This document shows positions 1 to 9,924 of a stretch of DNA of 64,000 nt, in pieces. Origin of the DNA: Epiperipatus broadwayi (lineage: Eukaryota > Onychophora > Udeonychophora > Euonychophora > Peripatidae). The notes under the pieces were generated by a model. It did not search any database, was not told the DNA's origin, and worked only from the letters and a program-made list of their open reading frames with translations. The stretch is from assembly GCA_028023455.1 (NCBI GenBank), contig JAQFVV010012423.1, positions 1,255,273 to 1,319,272 on the forward strand. Direction: 5' to 3'. Numbering within the stretch: position 1 is the first letter of the stretch; each line of letters opens with the position of its first letter. The position numbers and the translations under genes are program-made.

Positions 1-1960
1 AGAGATCATATTAATATATAAAATGTACACTCAGCATTGTAATACATAAATGCTTAAAAATGTGCTCCAAGCTAAATTACAGTTGGGCTCATTCTATATT
101 TTTCATTTATTGATAAATTTCTCTTCTACAACATATAAAAATATGTTGATCTGGAGACTACTGAAATCAGTCACTGAACATGTGCATCTGTTATTTAAAC
201 TGTAATTAAATTGGGTTGTCATTCTATCTTTTGATATATATAGAAAATGAATTGCTTTTTATTTGTATAATTGTAGTTTTAAATTTATAAAGTACAAATT
301 AAATTGTAGAGATTCTCTACAATCACAATAACAAAAACATATTTTCTTAGATAAAATAAATTATGGATGCATTTATAAACTAAAATATTACAAATATTTG
401 CAATAATCTTCAGCATTAAATTTATGAATTATGATACTTAATACTAATTATAATTTATTCTGTTTATAATTTTATTGAGATTTAAAAATAAAGAGATAGT
501 CACAATAAATTGAAAAAAATAATAAAGCTTTTAACATGGCAAATTGTTTGCACTGTTTAAAGATGTATCACTTTTGTTGAACTATTTCAACTTTTTCTTA
601 TTTTCTGAAAGTTAATTGTTTTGGCTTTTTAATATTCAAAGGAATTTAATTTCTTTAGTTTTGTAAAGGAGTCAAGAAAATTAAACAATTTATATTATAA
701 TATAGAAATAAATTAAATTACCAATTCTATATTTTATGTAACTTTTTGTCTCATGAGTAATATTTAAAATTTAAATATATTCAATCTTTTTAAAAGTAAT
801 CTTTCTATTTTTTTATTAATATTATTTTTATGTATCTGTTTGATTATCTATTATAATTTTTCTTTTTTTATATTTTAAATCTTTCAAATTTTATAAAATT
901 TTATTTTATTTACAACATAATTTGTTTATATAAAAATTTGAAACAATCTTGATTAAACTAAATTCTTTATTTATTTATTATTTCATATTTTAAATTTAAA
1001 ATATATCATACAAAGTTAATTACATATAAATTTCTATTACATTGGTATGAAGAGATGTTTAAAACTCTAGTAAACCTGATAAAGTTAGTTTGTAGCTCAA
1101 ACAAGAATAGTACGAGATATCCTATTGTTATCTTATAATTTATTAAAATTATTTCATGTATATATTTTTTTATAAAAATACCTCCCATGTATTTAAAAAA
1201 TGGAAGGCAAACAATTTTATTAGTAAAGTAGAGTTTTGAGTCCATCAATTTCCAAGTGTAAATCTACCATTCATTTATTTTTTAAAAAAGGAAGCTAGAA
1301 AATTTTATTAGTAAATGAGAGATTTAAATCCATCAATTTCCAATGATAGTGTAATTAGAATATTTTTATTTTTTTAATACATTGAAAATCAAAATTAAAA
1401 TCTGAAAATTAATATTACTCATGTGCTTGATTTTATTAGCTGATAAATAAAAATATATTTTTAGACAAGTAATCTTTATTGCATAATATGATTATAAAGT
1501 AGTAGTACATTTGTCTGTTGTGTTCTAGAATTAGGTTCAAACTTAGACTGGGGAAGACATGAAAGTTTTTTAGATTCGAATAGCTAGTCTTATCTAAAAA
1601 TTAAAATTAGGATAAAAAAAATACCAATTTTTTTCTACTTGCCATGCTATTTATGCCTTATTCATCAATTCCCTTCTATTGAAATTTGCTGCAAAGATTT
1701 TTGCTCTGCAATAGGCAATCAAATAGTTTTAACTTTTTATATAAGCATTAACTTAATGAAAGCCAATAAATAATTATGTTTTAATGATAAATACTATTTG
1801 CCATACAATAAGATAACAAATGATAGATTTGATGTTCCATTTGTATAATAATCTACATTTTAATTTCTACTTACAAGATATCTTGTCCCCTTAGTTTTTT
1901 TCCCAATTGCCAGTAATAATGAGTTAAAGTGGATTTGATAATTTTTTAAAATAATAAATA
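1..1960. other. AT-rich DNA without recognised gene
   Basis: No coding region, RNA gene or recognisable transposon was found. The DNA is strongly A+T-rich with many short homopolymer runs. Around 1240 and 1310 a phrase near 'tccatcaatttccaa' occurs twice about 80 bp apart, a hint of a short local duplication. Around 1525-1590 there is a stretch with a B-box-like 'ggttcaaacttag', which might be a worn SINE but is too weak to call. Confidence 0.6.
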
Positions 1961-1962
1961 TT

Positions 1963-2185
1963 CTTAGGAAATGAATGTTTGTAGATGGGCAGTGAAATCT
2001 TCAATTGGATTCTAAGAGATTATAAAAGACCTAGAAAGAGAATACATGTGAGATGGCTGCATAAAATAAGGAAATGTATTGGGGGGTTGTGGAGAAGAGA
2101 GACTAGAGATCCAAGAAGATGGATTGAACCTGGAGAGACTTTCATTCTGCAATGGACTGGTAATGGTTGAAAATGATGATGATAA
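1963..2185 (+). pseudogene. 5'-truncated RTE LINE, C-terminal tail only
   Basis: This fragment reads as the last 60 or so residues of the RTE LINE polyprotein seen in full near 27.8-30.8 kb. It shows the same closing block (a KRPRKR patch, a tryptophan-rich stretch and a terminal GETFILQW motif) and then a short (ATG)n-like tail. Similarity to the full copy begins abruptly near 1963, inside the region matching about 30590, which is the usual result of incomplete target-primed reverse transcription. The surviving frame (1985-2170) has no internal stop, but with no endonuclease or RT domain it cannot act. Compared with the full copy it carries several amino-acid changes (for example a G for W before RRE), so it is an independent, somewhat older insertion. 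Confidence 0.85.
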
Positions 2186-3345
2186 TAATGAATGGATAAT
2201 AAGTTGTTAAATAATAAACTGTGTATTGGAAAAGTGAGTATTTATTTATAAAGATGCAAAAAAATTTTTTTTAGAACTTATCAGAAATGATTATTTAAGA
2301 TACTAAATGGTGAGTAATCAATATATAAATGATAAAGTGAGCAGTATTCATCAGAAAATTTTATGTGTTTTATAATATAAAACAAAAGTATAACTCAACA
2401 GTACATTTATCAATATTAAGCTTTAAAAATAAAATATATAAGAAATTCCTAGAATTTTTTTTTAATATTATAAATTATGCTTAAGTCGATTTCTGTTTGC
2501 ATTTTAAGTTATAGAAGTCAAAACTGGAAGGTAAAATAGAAATTATAATCTAAAGTTTGGATATAGTATAAGTTTTGACTGACAAAAAATATTAAAATAT
2601 CTTATTATTTTGCATGAATGTTACAATGTTATCTTATTATTGACCTTTACAAAAAATTTATTTTTGTTCCAGATGGCAAGTAATTAGATATATTTTTTCT
2701 TATAGAATATTTAAAATGTTAGTATAAATTTGAGTGAAGAAGATATGTTATGAATATAATTTTAGATCAGACGTAATTCTTAATTCTATTAGAATTAAGC
2801 GCTTTACTTAGTAGTCAGTGTATTAAATATATAATTATGTAAATTATTCTTTGTAGCATTATTTTCTAGATTGTAAGCTGAATAGTAGATAAAAGTAATC
2901 ATTAAAAATATAATTTATTTTTAATACTCAAAAGATTTTAGGCACCAATAAATTTGCCTAAAATGGAATGTTTAAAAAACATGATAGATACAGTATTAAG
3001 TAATTTCATGTGTACACAGTGATATCAGAATATCAATGAATTAATGTCAAAATAAAATTATTTTACCAAAGTTAGTAATTAATATGCTATTGACTTGCAA
3101 TTTAGCAAAGGATTAAAGTGAAAGATAAAAGGTTTATGATTCTAGCATTAATTATCAACTGCATAATACATAAAAAAACTTTGTTGATTCTAAATGAATG
3201 AAAGTGTTAAATGTTTAATTTACTATTAAAATGCTTGAGTGTCATATGACCTCATGAGCAAATAAGTAATTATTATTATTGTTGTTGTTATTATTATCTT
3301 TTATATATTTAATCCTGTTTTTATAATATGATAAAAAAAACTTGT
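2186..3345. other. AT-rich DNA without recognised gene
   Basis: Nothing recognisable apart from a short TTA/TTG microsatellite-like run near 3269-3297. Confidence 0.6.
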
Positions 3346-3347
3346 AA

Positions 3348-3535
3348 TATCGGTGATAGACCATGGCTAAGATCATAGTGTAGTATCTGTTCTTATCAGC
3401 TTAATATCTGATATGCTCCCTAATGGGGGCCAGAATATTAAAATGATTTTTAGAATTAGATGAAGAATTAAGGGCTTGCTCTGCCTCCACCACGGGTTGA
3501 CCTGGTATTGCAGTACTTCTAGGAATGGCCAATTT
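3348..3535 (+). ncRNA. U2 snRNA-like copy, probable retropseudogene
   Basis: The stretch matches U2 spliceosomal RNA along its whole usual length of about 188 nt. The 'ggctaagatca' block, the branch-point-recognition element GTAGTA (3380-3385) in its 'gtgtagtatctgttctta' context, the 'ttaatatctgata' block and the late 'gacctggtattgcagtac' block are all in the right order and spacing. U2 pairs with the intron branch site in the spliceosome. This copy is diverged: the first 15 or so bases are poor, the Sm site reads 'gatttttaga' instead of the usual U-run followed by GG, and the 3' half has many substitutions. An A-run follows at 3549-3556. Decay with an A-rich tail favours a reverse-transcribed pseudogene over a working gene. 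No proximal sequence element was recognised upstream. Confidence 0.85.
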
Positions 3536-3559
3536 CTCTTCCCAGGGGAAAAAAAATGT

Positions 3560-4780
3560 TGTGATAATGAAGCAATAAAACAATTACAATATTCTAATAT
3601 CTCCAATATGATTTATCTACATAAAAACTAAAAATATTATATTCAGATTTATTAAAAGTATAATTTTTTTATTTCTTTTAAATGGAAAAGTGATTATAAT
3701 TTTAATAAATTTGATGATATTCAGAATAGCAAAATATTAAGTCTTTGTATCTATTTCATATTCCAAAAGCTTTTTTTTATTTGGAATTTTATAATGTTTT
3801 GATTTTTTAAAATTATTATAAAAGTGTTTTGTTTGTTTTTGTTAAAAAAAAAAAAAATCTTTCTGTCTTAAAGTGAAAATATTTATAAAAGACATAACAT
3901 TAAAATAAGTATAATAACAGAATCACGTTAAATTTCTAAATAATATTTATTACTTTTTGAGATGTTAGTAAGATATTAATTATTTAAATTAAAAAAAAAA
4001 AATTAAGTGAATTCAACTTTTTTATTGAATATTCAAATTACTATATAGATATTTATTATAATGTTATGGTTAATACAAATACTTTGCAAAAATTCTTATA
4101 TTTCAATTACAGTGAGTATTTCTTTATGAAGCAAAATCTGAAATAATTTATTTTAATGTTTGACTAGTTCATTTTTGTCATTTATCAGGCCAGAAATATT
4201 TGGAAATGAGAGGAATAATATTACTCGCATTGTTTTGTTATATATTAATCTGCATGCTATTACTTTCAGATGAACATATTTTAAATGTTTAAATAAAGTG
4301 AATTTTTATAAAAACATTTAACTTAATCCATTATATACAAATTTATTTTAATTTATATATTAGTTAAGCATATCATATTTATTACCTTTGATTGTTTTGG
4401 GAAAAAACAAAGAATTCATAATGCAAACTGAATATTTTTAATATGTGATCCAATCAGTTTTCATAAGCATTTATATATTTTCTGCTTCACTTTTGATATT
4501 ATTCTGTGAAGATAAGTGTGGTTGTAAAATAATATATTGATTGTTTTTACATTTAATATTCATATATATTTTCAGGATTTTTAAAAAAAATTTTTAACTT
4601 TATTAATAAATTTGTTATAATTTTTTATATAACTTTTTAAAATTTTTGTTTATTAAATATTAATTAGAAAAACAAAAGCGAAACTATACGCAATGATTAA
4701 AAAAGATAACAATTGATAGAAATTATTATTTGAAGAGTATTCAATAAACTATAAATAGTCAAAATAAAAGTCATAGATCA
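3560..4780. other. AT-rich DNA without recognised gene
   Basis: No ORF of note, no RNA gene and no repeat structure recognised; long A and T runs throughout. Confidence 0.6.
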
Positions 4781-4784
4781 ATTC

Positions 4785-5165
4785 ATAGATCACATGACCC
4801 TATCTCTTAAGCTTGTAAGTTATAAACAGTGAGGATTGCCAATTCCTCTACAAGCTTTATGATAAATGCCTAGCCAGAGCCAGCACTTAAAATATCTCTG
4901 TCAGGAACCCCTCCCCAAACCCCTGACCATGGTTTCGTGCTTTGGCACTCCTCAGAGAGGTGTTAGGGTAGGTTCAGTATGATTATTATCATCATCATGT
5001 TTTATGCTGGAGATCACAAATATAAAATATGATATTAAATGCCATCAATAAAAGGTTTTATGGATCATTCAAGAAGTGGACAGCTCTGGAATGAGGAATT
5101 ACCACTTGATGCTTTCCCCCTTGTGGCTACTATTAGCTGGTCAAGATTATTAGATACTAGATACT
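4785..5165. repeat. GC-enriched block, probable fragment of an unidentified repeat
   Basis: This block is visibly richer in G+C than the DNA on either side and contains C-runs ('aacccctccccaaacccctgac'-like around 4906-4927) and a short (ATC)n tract near 4988-4997. It has no open frame of length. Sharp compositional edges and the trinucleotide tract suggest a transposable-element fragment, for example a LINE untranslated region, but no second copy was found in this window, so the assignment is an inference. Confidence 0.35.
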
Positions 5166-5279
5166 CCTGCTTTATTGAGAATCAATAAAAGTAAGAACTA
5201 GTAGTTTAAATTTTTTAGTAATTTTAATTATTTAGTGAAGGCAATTTGAATCAAGTTATCACCTCTACAAATGCTGTAC

Positions 5280-5400
5280 ATGGATTAGTGCAGTGATAGA
5301 GCATCAGACTAGGGAAGTACAAAGTCCTTGTATTAGTTTCAATTCTGGCATTTTGGTGCTTAGTTTCAATTCTGGCATTTTGGTGCTTAACCGTTTTATA
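5280..5400 (+). repeat. tRNA-derived SINE head
   Basis: The sequence has a tRNA-like layout. An A-box-like 'tagtgcagtgatagagc' (5286-5302) with a D-arm shape is followed about 35 bp later by a B-box-like 'gtttcaattctgg'. The segment holding the B-box is duplicated in tandem (about 27 bp, near 5334-5388), which gives a repeated peptide in the reading frames here but no credible protein. Pol III-transcribed SINEs commonly begin this way. The tail merges into AT-rich DNA and a trinucleotide repeat, so the 3' end is not defined. Confidence 0.55.
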
Positions 5401-5552
5401 AACTTTCAGCAGTATAGCTATTCTATTATTATGATTATTACTGTAGCAAACTCTCCAGATATTAATATTATGATTATTATTTGTATAAATGCTAATTTTA
5501 ATAATATTTACAAACACTAATTATTTATACTTACATAAATTAATAACATTTC

Positions 5553-5561
<9 letters not shown>

Positions 5562-5603
<42 letters not shown>

Positions 5604-5630
5604 CATCATCATCATCAATAATAATAATAA
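5562..5630. repeat. (TTA)n/(ATC)n/(AAT)n microsatellite
   Basis: A run of TTA units passes into ATC and then AAT units and abuts the first copy of the tandem repeat that follows. A similar AAT run lies just after the second copy. Confidence 0.9.
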
Positions 5631-6287
5631 TTGCTGGTTTAGCATGAAATACATATATTGGTGATTGTTTATATTTTCAACATATATGTGTTTGAGTGTA
5701 TCAGTGTTATTAGATAGAGTGGAGAGTGGTGGGTCATGTGAAAGTCTGTGCTCATATACCCTATATATTACATATATAGACACAGGTATATAATAAGCCT
5801 GTGTTTCAGTTATTACATTGTAAAGATGTCTGCCCATCCTTGCATATGTATTAAATGGATTATGTCCTGTACATGTGGGGTTCAGATTGTCTTTAGATCA
5901 ACATGGGTGTGACAAGAATCTCAGCCTCAGGGTGGCCTTTGAGCATTCCATCATCAGATTTTCAATTGGATGGGTGGCTGAAGAGTTGGAGAGTGGAGTA
6001 GATTGAAGCCTGTCCATTAAAAAATGAAGATTGTCTATCTTAATATATATCTGAGCACTTATAGTATATATGTGCAGAGATGATAATCTGGACCAACTGA
6101 TGATTGCTGGTTTAGCATGAAATACATATATTGGTGATTGTTTATCTTTTCAACATATATGTGTTTGAGTGTATCAGTGTTATTAGATAGAATGGAGAGT
6201 GATGGGTCATGTGAAAGTCTGTGCTCATATACCCTATAAATTACATATATAGGCACAGGTATATAATAAGCCTGTGTTTCAGTTATT
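5630..6287 (+). repeat. Tandem repeat, 473-bp period, 1.4 copies, hammerhead-like family
   Basis: Two direct repeats of 185 bp (5630-5814 and 6103-6287) differ at about five positions and lie 473 bp apart, so this is one full unit plus a partial second. The 288-bp segment between them (5815-6102) is the reverse complement of sequences near 34.4-34.7 kb and 58.1-58.4 kb, showing that the unit is a dispersed family. The 58-kb copy also has the direct-repeat-core-direct-repeat plan. The second repeat starts inside the CTGATGA box of a hammerhead-like motif. Units in tandem, a hammerhead-like core and a size of a few hundred bases fit what is published for animal retrozymes and for Penelope-element terminal repeats. 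The link to either is inferred. Confidence 0.75.
6097..6165 (+). ncRNA. Candidate hammerhead ribozyme motif
   Basis: The core boxes are exact: CTGATGA at 6097-6103 and GAAA at 6119-6122. Between them 'tgct' (6105-6108) pairs with 'agca' (6114-6117) around a 5-nt loop, as helix II. After GAAA, 'acatatat' (6124-6131) can pair with 'atatatgt' (6155-6162) as helix III, placing U16.1 and H17 at T6164 and T6165. In the 34-kb copy the base pair closing helix II is G-C where this copy has a T-T mismatch, and that copy keeps a good stem with changed bases. Helix I is weak in this copy, so self-cleavage is uncertain. Confidence 0.4.
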
Positions 6288-6337
6288 TAATAATAATAAT
6301 TGTAAATAGAAATTATTTCACACTCAGCTGCCTACTA

Positions 6338-6342
<5 letters not shown>

Positions 6343-6394
<52 letters not shown>
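6343..6394. repeat. (TA)n microsatellite
   Basis: Uninterrupted TA dinucleotides. Reading frames of Tyr-Ile repeats across it are artefacts. Confidence 0.95.
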
Positions 6395-6397
<3 letters not shown>

Positions 6398-6489
6398 CTT
6401 AATGAAAAAATTAGCACATAACAGCAGAGCTTCTTCAAATTAAATCACAATTTGTTATAAAATTAATGTAAATTATAGATACATAATAA

Positions 6490-6725
6490 TTAGTGCCGAA
6501 GCGCTTTCGAAAGAATTTAGCTCTCATAATCATGGGCAATAAAGAGTAAGCATAACCAGGTTGCTATATGCAAATATATGCAGATACATGTAAATTAATT
6601 GAACTATACATGTATATCTAATTAATCCATTTCTTAGAAATTTTATAATATGCATCTTTCCTATTTATAGCTCTATCATCTATGACAATAAACATGCCTC
6701 CTTAACCTTTCTCTTAACATCATTT
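6490..6725 (+). repeat. Worn member of the foldback family seen at 7051-7426
   Basis: The block runs from a 'gcgctttcgaaag' phrase to a 'caataaacatgcctcc' phrase and shares word order with the arms of the neighbouring foldback: a gc-actttc-ag motif, a 'tatgcaaat' motif, then 'caataaaca'. Divergence is large, so the assignment rests on the order of short matches. No ORF. Confidence 0.4.
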
Positions 6726-7050
6726 CTTTCCCTACAAATTATTCTTGGATTGTCAGGTTCACATGCATGACAGGCTGATTTCTGATGCATTGTGAATATT
6801 GAGCAGAAAGTTGGGTCTGCTTGGGCTTGTAAGAATATCTGTGCTGGGATAATCTTGTTGAGAGTCGCTTTCAGATGCCATGCAATTATTGTCTGGGCAT
6901 GAAATATTATAGACAGCTTGAGAAATATCGTTGGGTGTTACTATATCTTTTGTATTGTTGTTAATTCTATTGGTATTAGGGTGTGTGTGAAAACATAGTT
7001 AAAATAATAATAATAATATCAGATTTTTTTTTTCACTATTAATAATTATG

Positions 7051-7426
7051 TAAGATTTAATACGCTTGACGTATATAGTAAAATTAAATTCATAAAAAAA
7101 TACACTAATATTTCTTAAGGCTAAGCACTTTCAGAGCATTCAACTCCATATTCATAGCCTCCAAACCTACTAATTTATGCAAATCTATGCAAGCTCATTT
7201 ATATTGTCCATCTGAGACTTGAAGGCAATAAACAGGAAGAATACATGCTTTTCTATATCAAAGAGATGGACAATATAAATGAGCTTGCATAGATTTGCAT
7301 AAATTATTAGGTTTGGAGGTTATGAATATGGAGTTGAATGCTCTGAAAGTGCTTAGCCTTAAGAAATATTAGTGTAATTTTTTATGAATTTAATTTCACT
7401 ATATACATCAAGCGTATTAAATCTTA
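7051..7426. repeat. Foldback (inverted-repeat) element, 163-bp arms
   Basis: Bases 7051-7213 and 7264-7426 are reverse complements over 163 bp with few mismatches, separated by a 50-bp spacer that contains 'caataaacagg'. AAT-type simple sequence lies on both sides (about 7003-7018 and 7428-7474), suggesting insertion into a microsatellite. There is no transposase, so it is a non-autonomous foldback or MITE. One-armed relatives lie at 6490-6725 and about 15480-15600. Confidence 0.85.

Positions 7427-7427
<1 letters not shown>

Positions 7428-7474
<47 letters not shown>
7428..7474. repeat. (AAT)n microsatellite
   Basis: A perfect trinucleotide run directly abutting the foldback element. Confidence 0.95.
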
Positions 7475-7475
<1 letters not shown>

Positions 7476-7479
7476 TGCA

Positions 7480-9800
7480 TTAATATAATCTATTAATAAC
7501 AATGATATAAATTTAAATAATTGTTGATGAAATATATTTAGTGAAAAAGGTAGTATGATAAATTGCTATCAATGACATGCACTATTTTCCATTATTTAAT
7601 CATAATAATTTTTCCTTAAATATCTAATCTATGATTTGGACTTAAAGACATGATTTATTAACAATAATGTTAATGATAATAGTTAAATTAAAATAATAAT
7701 AAAACAAAACTTTATTAATGTTTAATAATTCACTTTTTTTCAATAAAGTTCATTGAATTAGAGTAAAAATGAAAAAATTGCTAATCATTAAAATTTAATA
7801 TTGAAATAGAAAAAAAATCAAATTTACCTACGTCATAAGAATTATTATCAAAATTAGTAAAATAAAAATTGATGAGATTACTTTATGTGTAAGTATAGCT
7901 CAATAACTTAAAATTTATATTATATATAAATTTAAAATTTTTGAGCCATCTCCTTTGTGATTAATTCTAATTATTTTTAACTGAAATACGGCTTCTAAAA
8001 GTAGTAATGTATAATTAGTTTCATAAATCATTGTCATTTTAGCATTCTCTTCTTTAAGCAAATAATCTTCTTAGTGATTAATGATTTAATTTTGAAGAAA
8101 ATTTTGTTGTTAATTTTATATATTGATTGAACGTCACTAAAAGGTTTTTGGAATCATTTTTAAATATGCATATTTTATATCTTTCAAACTGTCATTGGTA
8201 ATCAAAAATTCTTCATGATTTGTAAAAAATATATGTATGTATCTACACATTTGCTACATAAGTTGTTTTTTTTTTAAACAAATTTAATTATATAATTGAA
8301 AGTAAGTTTTAAAATGCAAAATAAAACTTGAATTATACAATAATTTTATCCAATTTAAAATTAAATTTAATTCTATAAAATTTTAAAAAAAAACTAATTT
8401 ATCAATAATCCACAAAACGGGTAATTATTTTTCTAATAAATATGAATGACCTTCAATCTTTTAATTTTTAAAAAAAAATAAAAATTCATGCATTATCTTG
8501 ATAGAATAAATAAAATAGCAGCAACAATTATGTGAATAATACTCTAAATAGTGTAAAATATAAACATTACCAAAGGATTTTATTTACAATAAAACATTAC
8601 ATTTAGTCTACCTTAGGCATATAAAGAGAAAATATTATTATGCTTAATGTATAAAACTTCTATTTGAAAATGGATAATCAGTCTTTGGGCTTTGAGTAAA
8701 TAAAAAAAAAACAGTTTGTAACATGATAGCCATTTTTTTATTTAATTAAAAATAAAGGTCAAGTTATTTATGAAATTATGTGAAATTTGAATATCAAAAG
8801 TATATATTGGTAATAATATAATCTTTCAGTTGTTTAATAAAGTAAAAGAAGAAAAGAACAAATAACAAAAAAATGTCATGTTAAAATTATTTTTTTTAGA
8901 TTGCATAAATATGTGTTGAATATTAAAATAGATATGGTTTAAAAGCAATATATGTAAAAAATAAAAATTCCAATGTGACATATATAGCATTATATTAAAA
9001 AAAAGAAATTGACTTTATAATTCAATGCTGGAAATACATGATTTGAGTGTAAAAGGTCATGATTTGCATCTAAAGAGGAGATTGAATAGAAGAATGCTTC
9101 ATGATACTGGATTTTTTTACTTGTTGAGTTATTTTCTTTAGCATTATATTAAACTCATACATCATTTAATAATATTTTCTTATTGCTCTTTTTTTGACTA
9201 TGCTTTACTTTTTTTGCTTTTTTTATCAATACCTTTTTTTTTATTTCAAAGATTATCTAAATGTACAGCTATCATATTATGGTAAAAGCAGTATATTCTA
9301 ACACTTTAGGATCTGGAGTCAAACCTACCTTTCAACTTTTCTGATTTGATTATAACTCAATTTTGCATGCTTAATTTTATCACCTAGTTTAGTATATTAG
9401 CTGAAATATGATTCCAATTGTAGATAATAAAAGGCACATGATAAATCAAGTTTTTTTATCATCCTTATTATTATAAAATAAAATTTATCCATTTCATGAT
9501 TTTATATGCTCTTTTAAAAATCTTTATAACTTATATTCTTTTTTTCATTATCAGCAATAAAAAATTGTTATATTTAATTAATGTTATTTTTTTTTATTAT
9601 GATATTCTTTTATGCAAGAAAGATATTTTACCTTAATTATCATGTAAATTAATAGTCAATGTGTTGTTTATCAACACTAAGATTTACTCTCATAGTTGGA
9701 TCTCAATATAAATATTTTTATAGAAGGCTAATTAAATTTAATATATTTGCTTTAATTGTTAACTTTAAATTTTTAGTGATAATTAGATATCAAAATGGAT
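7480..9800. other. AT-rich DNA without recognised gene
   Basis: No coding sequence, RNA gene or clear repeat recognised over about 2.3 kb; very high A+T. Confidence 0.6.
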
Positions 9801-9807
9801 AGTGTAA

Positions 9808-9810
<3 letters not shown>

Positions 9811-9887
<77 letters not shown>

Positions 9888-9920
9888 TAATTAATTAATA
9901 ATAATAATAATAATAATAAA
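9811..9920. repeat. (AAT)n microsatellite
   Basis: A long AAT run with a short 'ttaattaatta' interruption near 9888-9897. Confidence 0.95.
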
Positions 9921-9924
9921 GATA

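Noticed and set aside
5280-5400. Functional tRNA gene
   Set aside because: A- and B-box-like sequences are present, but no acceptor stem or full cloverleaf can be drawn, and the B-box segment is duplicated.
5517-5837. 106-aa frame with a poly-Ile stretch
   Set aside because: It runs through the TTA microsatellite and the repeat unit; the poly-Ile is translated simple sequence.
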